From: Juglans regia
Lineage: Eukaryota > Streptophyta > Magnoliopsida > Fagales > Juglandaceae
Direction: 5' to 3'
Assembly: GCF_001411555.2 (NCBI RefSeq)
Contig: NC_049910.1
Coordinates: 32,397,150-32,461,149 of the forward strand
DNA length: 64,000 bases
Both the position numbers and the translations under genes were made by a program. This document shows positions 9,135-18,760 of the stretch, one piece after another. A model generated the notes under the pieces. The model was not told the DNA's origin and searched no databases. It saw only the letters and a program-made list of their open reading frames with translations. Within the stretch, counting starts at the first letter, position 1. Every line of letters starts with the position of its first letter.

Positions 9135-11108
9135 TGCAGCAAGAGTTTTTCAATGGAATAAGACATCAAATTTATACTAGCTCATAAATCTAGCAACGTT
9201 TTCCCAAACTCATAATTCCTAATATTACATGCAATGGTTGGACAACCAGGATCTTTGTACTTAGGAGGAATTCACTGCTCAATAAGAGCACTAACTTGCT
9301 CTGTGAGGAATGTTGTCTTCTTAACATGGTGATTCCTCTTAACTGTACACAAATCTTTGAGAACTTTTACATAAGTAGGAACTTGTTTAATAACATGCAA
9401 AAGAGGGAGGTTAATTTTTACCTGCTTAAAGTTCTCCAGGATTTCCTTGCTAGGATCGAATGTTCGCATATTCAATTTTAAAGTTTAAGGAACTAGTACC
9501 TTAATTTAACTCTTTATTACCTCGATTTCCTTGGGTAGCTCGGCACCACTATTGCTTTGATCCTTTTCAATATCCTTTGACTTATAAGTTGTTGGGATGT
9601 GTAAGGATTTACCACTACGTGTCATAATGGCATAAACATCCTTCAAATTTTCTTGCACCATATGTTGACGTTGGGGTGTGGACTGAGCTTAAGAAGGGAA
9701 CTTGCTACGCTCATTCACACTTGAGGAGCTCATCAACTTAGATACATGGTTCTTTATCTCCTTATTTTCTTCAACAACCAGTGTAATCAAAGATTCAGAC
9801 TTTTGATTAGTTTTACCATTTTCCTCAATAAAAGCATGTAAAGTATCTTCTAAGGGGTTCCTAGAAGAAGAAGATGCTTGATACAATGCAGGGTAAGCTC
9901 TAGGTGGCTGTGCAGGTTGCTGGTTTTTAGATTTCCAGCTAAAATTAGGATGATTACGCCACCTTGGATTGTAGGTTTCAGAAAAATGTGCAGAATGTGG
10001 GGCACTCTTGAGTTAGATGATCTACCCCATCACACATAAAATATGGTCCAAATGACTCTACATGAGTAGTCATGTGTGTTGGCTTTAAATCTTTAGTTTT
10101 TAACACCTCTAACTCCCTAGTAAGCATCTCAACTTTAGCTTTTAGGCTATTATTTTCTCTAAGATGGTAAATTCCACCACAATTTGGATTTTCAGAAGGC
10201 TGTGACCTATTTTTATTTTTAGTAGCACTAGGTATGGTCTAAGTGTGATCTTTTTAAGCAAGCTCATTGAGATATTCTATGGCTTCATCCGGATCTTTAT
10301 GCAAAAACTTACCATTACACATCATTTCTATGAATTGACGCTCTCTAGGTGTAAGTCCCTCATAAAAATAACAAACTAAGCGCCAGTTCTTATATCTATA
10401 GTGAGGACACATATTCAACAACTCCTTAAATCTCTCCCAAGTCTGATACAAAGTCTCACTATCCTTTTGTGCAAAGGTGGAGATCTGCATCTTCAAAGCA
10501 TTGGTCTTACGTTGGAAAAAATATTTGTTAAAGAAGACTTGTGTCATCTTATTCCATGATCCTACTAATCGTGGTTAAAGAAGACTTGTGTCATTTAATC
10601 TCACAACATCATTTGTAGCATTATGATTATGAAAAGTCGCAACTACTTCCTCAAACTTCCTAATGTGCAAATAAGGATTTTCATTCTCTAAACCATGAAA
10701 TGTGGGAAGTAGTTGTGTCATCCATACTTTAAAATCAAGTTGACAAGTGTTGGTTGAAAACATGATGCATGATGGTGTGGCTTTGCGTGTAAGGTGGAGG
10801 TAAACTTGATTTTCGTGTAGTGTTTCTTCGGAGCTAGATAGATTTTCAAATGAAGGATTTAAAAATTTTGATTGTGACTCTAGCACAGGCTTACAAGCAA
10901 GTCTACCCAATGCGTCTCTATATCTGTGCATGCACAATAACAAAATACTAAAAACTAAAAATACTATGAAAAGAAAGAAAGAAATAATAATAATAATAAT
11001 AATGGAGCAAGCTAAAAAAAGGAACGAAGTTACCGTCTTTACAAACTGCTGAAATAAATTATGCTTTGTATTGATTCTTGCATCGTAATCATCGGCAACG
11101 ATGCTAAA
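9135..11108 (-). pseudogene. Ty3/gypsy gag and start of protease, inactivated
   Basis: Minus strand. From about 10943 to 10590 the sequence reads as the N-terminal part of a plant gypsy gag (LPTFHGLENENPYLHIRKFE, EEVVATFHNHNATND). From 10547 to 10254 it is the conserved retrotransposon gag block (MTQVFFNKYFFQRKTNALKM, LYQTWERFKELLNMCPHYRY, FYEGLTPRERQFIEMMC, DEAIEYLNELA). A coiled-coil-like stretch and a Cys-containing relic (YFMCDGVDHLTQECPTFC) follow at about 10015-10150. The protease start with LLDL*ASINL is near 9165-9190, where the active-site glycine codon is a stop. About 35 codons are missing between the two gag blocks, and a 12-bp phrase (GACTTGTGTCAT) repeats at that junction. At least five stops or frameshifts make it non-functional. 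Confidence 0.8.
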
Positions 11109-11345
11109 ATTTAATTATGCCCAAATTATTTAATGGTGGTATAATATAGTTTAGGGTGTCGATCCACAGGGAGTCGGAAGAAACACTACAAGATACAAGC
11201 TTAAGGGAAAAGATTAAATGACAATATGACAAGAATATGAAAATTCTATCTAAAGCACGCAATTAAAATGAGATTAGGGCATGGGCAAAAAGGCAAGTAA
11301 AACTTCGGGCCTCCATCTACAGGATCCAATACTCTGATTTTTTCA
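11085..11345 (-). mobile_element. Gypsy primer-binding site and 5' LTR remnant
   Basis: On the minus strand, GCATCGTTGCCGATGATTA near 11085-11108 is a decayed version of the GGCGCCGTTGCCGGGGA primer-binding site common in plant gypsy elements. It sits just upstream of the gag reading frame. The sequence beyond it (11109-11200), with CCGACTCCCTGTGGATCGAC, resembles the LTR 3' portion of such elements. The outer LTR limit is not recognisable. The copy at the other end lies outside the window. Confidence 0.55.
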
Positions 11346-11761
11346 ATCCAAACTATATACACAATTAAGAATTATAGCACCAAATTCTCAATTGGAAGAT
11401 ATGACATTATATTCATCTATTTTATCAAATTTAATTCTAGAATCTATTCCCCTTTACAAACCACAGTTTTCATATATAAAAATGAATATCATATCTAAAG
11501 ACGACACTATGTTCACAAACAATAGTGTAACAAAAGATCACATCAATGGCATGATAAACCTATTTAAGTCACAATCATATATTCATAATCCTATAACTCA
11601 ACAAACCATAGCAAGATTTAATATAATTGTCTCAAACTTATAATATCCAAAACAAATAAAGAATTCAATCCTAGAATCTTAAACAATAAAGCTTAATATG
11701 TGAATTGAAATAAAGTCAAAGTATTTTTATCAATCGATTTCTACCCTACGTTTTACCCAAT
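11346..11761. other. Stretch without recognisable gene
   Basis: AT-rich sequence between the gypsy LTR remnant and the truncated copia gag. There is an 83-codon open stretch at 11392-11643, but it has no recognisable motif and AT-biased composition, so I treat it as chance. Nothing else is supported. Confidence 0.5.
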
Positions 11762-12512
11762 ATTTAGTTCTTCATGAAAGGATTGGTGTGGAATTCAGGG
11801 AAATTGGCGATGGAGGGATTGATGGAGTTTAGAAGCCAGGTAAGGACCATGTTCTTTGTTTGATTCCATTGGGTGTAGTCGATAGAGCGGAGTTCGGGTG
11901 GTGAGAGAGTGCCATAAACAAAACTGAGTTTGTTCTTGGCATTAAGAGCATAGGTCATAACTTTCTACCATTTTGGAAAATTATTCCCTGTGAGGAGACC
12001 ACAAACTAAAATAAGATTAGGAGAATCAGAGGGATAGAGGAGGTATGGGAAGGAAGAGGGGTGGTGAGGGTTGGAAGAGGAGGCCATGTATGTAGTAGAG
12101 AAATGATCGTGGTTAAGATGATACCATGTTAAATTTCCAAAACATGAATTTTTTTCATTTCTAAAACTTATTTTTACAATGAAAGAATTCTTAAATAAAT
12201 AGATCCATGAGCATAAGCTGTTTATGGTAACAAATAAAATATGGAAAAAATGTACAATTCTTAGAATCATAGCTAATTCCTAAAAACATGATGTTACTTG
12301 TTACTGATTTGGTGCCAAGTATCCTCTCAATATATAATCCAATTCGAACAAACAGACAGATGAGAAAGTGCATGGATGGTAGTCTAAATGAAAGCTAAAA
12401 TTCCTTTCCGAAACTGCCAATATATTTTGTTTCAAATTGTGAAGATTTTCTTCCAACTGACTGACCAAAGGGACTCAGATTACTAATTGAATACAATCCA
12501 CGAGTCCCAACA
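11762..12512 (-). mobile_element. Ty1/copia 5' end: LTR, primer site and truncated gag
   Basis: Minus strand. A likely LTR runs from 12512 (TGTTGGGACTC) to 12127 (...TTTAACA), 386 bp with TG...CA ends. It is followed directly by TGGTATCATCTTAACC, matching the TGGTATCA core of the initiator-Met primer-binding site. The gag begins at about 12087 with MASSSNPHHPSSF and reads LILVCGLLTGNNFPKW, one in-frame TAG, then VMTYALNAKNKLSFVYGTL and WNQTKNMVLTWLLNSI. This is the UBN2-type gag of plant copia elements. It breaks off at 11762. No pol or second LTR is seen nearby. Confidence 0.75.
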
Positions 12513-12689
12513 ACCATAATATGCACACGTTTATTTTTTTTTGTTGTTGGACTCTTTTTCTTTTCCTAATATTCTTGCCGTCTCTGGTTTATTAAAAACA
12601 AGAAATATATAAATGAACAGTCGTACGTTATTTTGTTTATCAAAATAAGAAAACATAACAATAGTTTCTAATATGAAATCTTCGTTTAT

Positions 12690-12976
12690 CTTAAAAGTTT
12701 AAACTAATAGAAATAGATAGATTTTATGATTTATTTTATATCATAATACTCCTCCTTACGTGTGGGTCAGACTCTCTCTCAATAGGTGATCCAAGACATA
12801 GAAAATTTAATTAAATGAAGTAGAGTATAGAGTCAGGGTTCGAACTTAAGATCTCTGCTCTAATACCATGTGAAATTCATCACTTGTCCTAAAACATTGA
12901 ACTAATAGAAATATGTAGATTTTATTATTTAAGGAAGAGGTAAATTTTATTATTTATTTTATATCTTAATACTTTA
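12690..12976 (-). mobile_element. TRIM-like short LTR element
   Basis: Two copies of a short terminal repeat, about 12700-12751 and 12898-12976, share AACTAATAGAAAT, TAGATTTTAT and TTTATTTTATATC. They flank a small non-coding centre. On the minus strand 12868-12850 reads TGGTATTAGAGCAGAGATC, an initiator-Met primer-binding site. A primer site next to one short repeat and no coding capacity is the structure of terminal-repeat retrotransposons in miniature. Confidence 0.6.
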
Positions 12977-13239
12977 TAACCAGAAAAATTGACTTGTAAA
13001 TTTGTAGGGAACCCATGCATAAAGGATATTAATCTTAACAAAACTACTTTCTAAAAGAAAAAGATTGAATATATGGGGACCTCAAATGATTTGTTATTGC
13101 ATTTTCAATTCAGTCGTTAGTCGGATCAAGATCTTCCAGTTGTAAGTTCTTCATGTTTATTATGAATTTAACAACCTCAAGTGAAGAGAGATAGATATAT
13201 AAAATATACCATAAAATATTAATTGTTGCCTATATAAAT

Positions 13240-13480
13240 CATGTAGAATCTATTTCATGTGTTTCTTAAAAACTTAAAATGATGTTTTTCTTTTACTACC
13301 TGTAAAAATTTAAAATATAGAATAAATAATAAAATCTATTTTTTTTATTAGCTTAAACTTTTAGGACAATAGCTGATTTCATATGGTATTAGAGCAGAGA
13401 TCTTACGTTCGAATCATGACTTTATACTCTATCTCATTTAATTAAATATTTTATATACTGAACCTATTTATTAAAGAAAA
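13240..13480 (+). mobile_element. TRIM-like element or solo half, same family
   Basis: Opposite orientation to the copy at 12690-12976. The LTR-like part has AATAATAAAATCTATT and CTTTTAGGACAATAGCTG. It is followed by the primer site TGGTATTAGAGCAGAGATC at 13384-13402 and by an internal part ending TTTAATTAAATATTTTATAT. A second terminal repeat is not clear, so this may be a truncated copy. Confidence 0.5.
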
Positions 13481-13494
13481 ATATTATACGTGAA

Positions 13495-16020
13495 ATGCTA
13501 AGATATAAAATAGAGTTTTCCTTAGAACTGGTCGGGCTGATCTTCCCCCAAAAGCAGCCCTCCACTAATCTAATGCCATGTAGGCATTCCATTAGAAGTA
13601 GAATGAGACCGCACTCAGGAAAACATTCCAAGAGACACACAGATCTGATCCTCTCAGATCTCTTCCTCGATCCCCCTTGTGTGTCATAGCCCCTTTGTTT
13701 TTTCCTTTCTTTTTGGTTTGTTGGCCTTCGACGGCGACAGGATATGCAGAACTCGGCCAGAGTGAGATAAGAGAACTTGGTGACGCTGTGTACGGCACCA
13801 GGGTCTAGCTTTTAGTGTCGCTTTACTCAGCACAGGTTGGCCTTGAGCACTCCGAATCTGTAGTCGTGCACTCGTGCTCCTCTTGGCTGGCATAGCTCTT
13901 ACCGAACATCGCCTTTAATTTTATATTTTGTCATTTTATTTTTTATATCAACCTTAACTCTCTCTTTCGAGTGGCATGGAAGCCCTCTCGTCATGGATGA
14001 TTTTCATTTTCATGTATGAGAGGCATAGGGAATAAAATGTGGCAATGGACTAGTTGTTGCATTTTCATAGATCTGTTTGTGGCTGTCCGTGTAGAATACT
14101 TTTTTTTTTTAAATATTCTTTTTCACTTTTATTTTAATATGTTGTAGTTTATTTTAATGGTAGTTTCTTCTTATATTTTGCAGGTTATGAGATATGAGAG
14201 AGAGGATGCACGAGATCTGACACTGCGTTTTCTTCTTCTTTAGATGAAGCTAGAATGAACGAAATGATGTTTTCTTGCCGCTGCATTTTCTTCTTCTTTG
14301 AAGCTTGAAGGAATGGAACGATTAGCTCTAGATTTGGCAGGTTGAATGGTAACTGTTTTCTTGTTTGCCAAACCAAAGTGTAGACAGAAATGAAAAATGA
14401 AGTTATTTTTGTAATGACTGGTAGCGGTGGAAGCTGCTTTTCTATTGTGCAGCAGTGAAACTGGAAGCACATATCTTCCCATCGTGATTGATGTTATTCT
14501 TTTGTTTTCCTTATTTTCCATGTGAACGGATGTACATAGAGTTTGGTATAATTTCTGAGGTGGCAGGATACAAGTGGAAGGCTATTAAACATGGAAAAAT
14601 GGCCCGATCGCTTAGAAGCAAATCTCTATAAAATAAATTGTTTGATACTCCATCACCTAAATTGTGCAGATGAAGTTGCCTCATTGGTCGCGTGATTGCC
14701 ACGTCATCGAATTAAAAAAAAAAAAAAAACACACAGAACTGATGATAATCATGATAGTCCAATCCAATAGAACAACTTCATCGATACACTTCAGGCTGCA
14801 GAGGAACTTTTTCCAAATAAATAATAAAATCTTTATTATTAAACTAACAACATCAGACTAACCGAAAAAAGATCCAGAGATTTAGGAATCAAGCAGTTAA
14901 AAGGTGTAATTAATTTTGTTTGAATGGAATTATTAATTAATTATTGTTTAAAAGAACAAACCTTGAAAGGTACGGTCCGAAGCGAAAATAAGATGCTTAG
15001 GGCGGGAAAAAAGAAGCAACCAAATAAAGCGAAGGAAACCTCCAAAAAGCAATCTCCCTCACTGTCTCTGGGGAGACCAGTTCTAAAGCGCCTCAAAGAA
15101 TCATAAATTATGAGAGAACTCTGAAATTCTTTCACAATTTCGTCCTTGCACAGAGATCGAATTTTAGTGCTTCTCCAAGAAGTTCCCTGTCTTCCATCTC
15201 GGTCTTCGCCTACTCTTTCACAGGTACGTCGCCGTCTTCGTTTTCTTCTTCTTCTTCTTAGTTTTTGCATTTCTTTGAATGCTTTGTCCACAATCATGAT
15301 CTTTTGATATCCGAAATTTGTTAGCTATGTTGGTGATAATCCATGGATTGGAAGTCCTATACCATAGCATAATTCTGTCCATCAGAAAAATTAATGGTTA
15401 TAAATCAGACCTGAAGATTATTTATTTTCTCTCTGTGATTGAAAACATCGGTTTACTTCGTCTTTTTGGTTAACTCACCATGAACTTTTTAAGATGCTTT
15501 TTTCTCCACAATGCTTCGTTTGGTTGCAGCGAAACTAAAGGAAAAGAATACAAATTTCGATTAAGTTCGTTTTTTATTCACAAATTGGGGGATACAAATA
15601 ATTTAACACAGTTTCTGAGGAGAAATATCTGGGTAATTTGTATTTTTGACTACTTTTTTTTTAGTAATTTAAGAGATCACGAAGAATCAGTTTGCTTTCT
15701 TTAGAGGTCTCTTCCCTCTGCTCCACACAGGTGACGACGGGCAAAGTATAATCCCACACTTAACTAGTGTGTAATGCGTAAATGACCATGGCTACCCGTG
15801 AAAAGTGAAATAGATCCCTGGGTCGTTGAGGGTACAGTCGTCCCTTAAAAAAACTCTCACAGTTTCGTGGGGCAAGAAATTCCGGTAGAGACTAGAGAGA
15901 GCAGAAGTGTTAGGTTTATAGAAACATTTTATACAAAAAATTTACACACTAACGCAGTTATTAGAATATACTAAATTTATTTTACAGTAAAAAGAACATA
16001 ATAATATGATGAATAACGTT
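13495..16020. other. Intergenic stretch with GC-richer islands, no gene found
   Basis: 13500-13910 is a GC-richer unique-looking segment. A roughly 53-bp imperfect duplication lies at 14228-14330 (CTTCTTCTTT...GAAGC). At 14960-15260 there is a pyrimidine-rich segment ending CTCTTTCACAG then GTACGTCGCC, which resembles a 5' leader with a splice donor at about 15224. No coding exon downstream to 15800 could be recognised. Open stretches of up to 118 codons on either strand are low-complexity (Arg/Lys- or Ser-rich) and look accidental. Confidence 0.4.
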
Positions 16021-16405
16021 AAGGTCCCGTTAGAAATTCCAACTGAATTGATATCAACTCAATTTGATCTAATTTTAAATTAAGTTTAATATTTAAACAT
16101 CCACTTTTCAATTATTAAACTCAACTCAATTTAAAATCTCTTTATATTAAGATCTATAATTTTTTTCACTCAATATCTCTTTACATGTAAGATTCATAAC
16201 TTTTTCAACTCAACACCTCTTTATGCACAGGACTCATAACATTTTTTAATTTCTTATAAATATATATAAATTTATCTTAATATTTAAACACATTTAAACT
16301 CATTTTAAGTGGATCATATAAAATTTGCTATATCATCTTAACTTATTACTATTAATAAAAAATTTAATTCATCTCAATTCAATTCAACATCCAATCTTAA
16401 ATTAC
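16021..16405. repeat. MITE related to the TTTGGATGTTGA family (diverged)
   Basis: Begins AAGGTCCCGTTAGAAATTCC with ATATCAACTCAATTTG and ends ATCTCAATTCAATTCAACATCC, an inverted arrangement like the common family of this window. The centre is AT-rich and partly duplicated (ACTCAACACCTCTTTATG-type phrases). No clear target duplication. Confidence 0.4.
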
Positions 16406-16464
16406 TTCAATTTGTGAAGTTTCTTGTGTAATATTTTTGTCTATTCAAATTCTTTTTAATTGAG

Positions 16465-16682
16465 GAGAGGTTTGGATTCAAAACTCATCTCAACTCATCT
16501 CATCTTATAATTACAATTTTTTTAAATTCTCACACAAAATATAATAAATAATTCAACTTTTTTAAATCTTAAAATAATTTTTTTAAATTCCTACAGTAAA
16601 TATAATAAATAATTTAATTTTTATTTTACTATTTATAAATCATCTCAATCAATCTCAACTCATCTCTACGTTTAAACCTCTC
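16465..16682. repeat. MITE, TTTGGATGTTGA family
   Basis: Left end GAGAGGTTTGGATTC with CTCATCTCAACTCATCTC, right end AATCTCAACTCATCTCTACG then TTTAAACCTCTC. The AT-rich centre contains the family phrases ACAAAATATAATAAATAATT and AACTTTTTTAAATCTTAAAA. Confidence 0.6.
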
Positions 16683-16896
16683 ATGAATCTAACTTTAATT
16701 GGTATAGACCCTTCCCTGACACTCCAATAAAAGTCAAGAGTGTCAGACTCTTCATCTTTTTAATAAATATTTTTTTAGTTGGCATTGATTGTCCGATAAT
16801 AAAGTTTTGACTAATTCTAATAATGCACAGATTTTCAGCAAGAAAATTCTCTTATAAATTATTTATACTTGAGAGAATTAGATTTGGAGGAAACAT

Positions 16897-17140
16897 ATTG
16901 TTAAAAATATAATATAAATAATAAAATTTAACTCTTTTTATTAATTTAATTTTTTTAAATAAATAATAATTTTATATGATATCAAAACAGAGATTTTGAA
17001 TTTAAAATCAAATTTTATATTCTATTTTATTTAATTAAATATTTTATATATTAGACTCACTCATTAAAAGAGAGTCTAACCTACACGTGATAATGAGCAT
17101 TAAAAATATAATATAAATAATAAAATATAATCATTTTCAA
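16897..17140 (+). mobile_element. TRIM-like short LTR element, degenerate
   Basis: TTAAAAATATAATATAAATA followed by ATAAAATTTAACTC at about 16900 recurs almost exactly at 17100 (...ATAAAATATAATCA). Between them, TGATATCAAAACAGAGATTT at 16977 is a decayed initiator-Met primer site. Near the second repeat is CTACACGTGATAATGAG. Same architecture as the elements at 12.7-13.5 kb. Confidence 0.5.
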
Positions 17141-18760
17141 GAGTTTTTACCACTTGATCCAATTCCTAAGAATTAAAGTTTAAAATAATTAAATTTAAAT
17201 TAAAGAAAAAAACTGGTGGTTGTTTGGCCGTCGTTGGTGGAGACTAGCAACCAAGCGGCACCTAATTTGGACAAATCCAAGGTGATGTGGTAAAAATTGG
17301 TGGGATTCATCCAAATGTGACCGTACTGGCTGGATCCGGGAGAATTCAACGAGACTCGAACGGATCTAGCTGTCTTGGCCAAATCTCGCTGGATTTGGGA
17401 TTTGGCCATTTAGGCGTCATCGGTTGAATTTTGGCACTGACATTGATAGTGCTTATGATTATTCTGATCGTCTCGCTAGATGGTGGCTGCCTTTTCTTTC
17501 AAGATAATGGGAGTAAGTAGGAGTAAGTAATCGGAGGCGCTAACAAAATTAACTAGGATTAATCATTTTTAGGTTCAAAGTTTCTATTTTAGAATGTTAG
17601 TAATAAACTTGTGTAGTGTAGCTTATTTTAAAAATGATAAAATTTTTAATTTTTTTTTTTTTACACAACGGAGTGGGAATTTCAAATCCAGATTTTCGAT
17701 AAAATCATTAGTTTTTTTTTTTTTTTTTGAACCGTGAATAGAGAATTAAAACTAAGCTAAAGTCACTGTTTCATTATAATTCCTATTGATCATCTCACGC
17801 ATGCCTGGTAAAATGTCAGAAGTTACCTGGCAGTATTTCATAATTTTAGACAGATCAACAATTAAAATTGATTATAATAACGAGATAATAGTGTAAATTT
17901 TAATGTTATTCAGATTTGATAGTCTGTCTAACGGAAAAAAAAAATTAAAAAAAATAATAAATCCCTGGGATTCGTCTGATCTATTGTTTTTGAGGCATTG
18001 AGTTTGTTCGTGTGTTAAGCGTGCAAAAAGAACTGAGTCTTATGCCGGCTAGTTATTAATTATATCCTTATTTGATATTTTTTTAGATTGGTTATGATTG
18101 AATACTTAGAAGCATTTTCGTTCTTTTTTCAATAAAGAAAAACTAAAAATTAAAATGGAGATATAAGAGCAGGGGCGAAACACCTATATAAAATTATTAT
18201 TAAAGTAATTGCACGGAAGAAGAGACGATGAATTCAATATATAGATTTTGATATATAATTATTGAGAAAAATTATATTTATAATTTAGTGTGATAATATA
18301 TTTAGACATAATTTAATTTAAAAGATAAATTTTATAATTTAAATTTTATTATGATATAAATTATGTGTTCTAGAATAAAATAACTAAAGCTTTCAAATTC
18401 AATTGAGTTTTTGAAAATGATAAATATTGATGGGACGAAATAATTCTCAATTGAAAACCAAAGCAAAGGGGCATAGCTACGTAGCATGTAGGCTTTGTTG
18501 CTTGACCCGAGCTTAAGAGAATAAAGACATGCGCATTGCGTGTATACCCTTCAGTGGTGATTACTGATTCGATTTTTTTGTTGTTTTGTCGCGCAGGTAA
18601 ACAGTAAGCAAATGTCCTATGAGTGTGGGATTCATGGCGTACTCTAGACTGCACTGAAGAGAGAGAAAGTAGCTGCATGAATGAAGAAATAACCATTTGG
18701 GATTTCCTTAGCCCGATTTAGGCTCTCTGTCACAAGCGTTGCCGGGTTGAGGAGGTAAAA
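17141..18760. other. Upstream intergenic region of the Serinc gene
   Basis: AT-rich with long T runs near 17650 and 17710. No transposon ends or coding exons recognised. The proximal 150 bp before the ATG at 18761 is GC-richer and probably holds the 5' untranslated leader (GGGTTGAGGAGGTAAAA directly before the start). A transcription start cannot be fixed from sequence alone. Confidence 0.4.

Noticed and set aside
14941..15297. 118-codon minus-strand frame rich in Arg
   Set aside because: It arises from a TTC/CTT-rich leader-like region read backwards. Low complexity.
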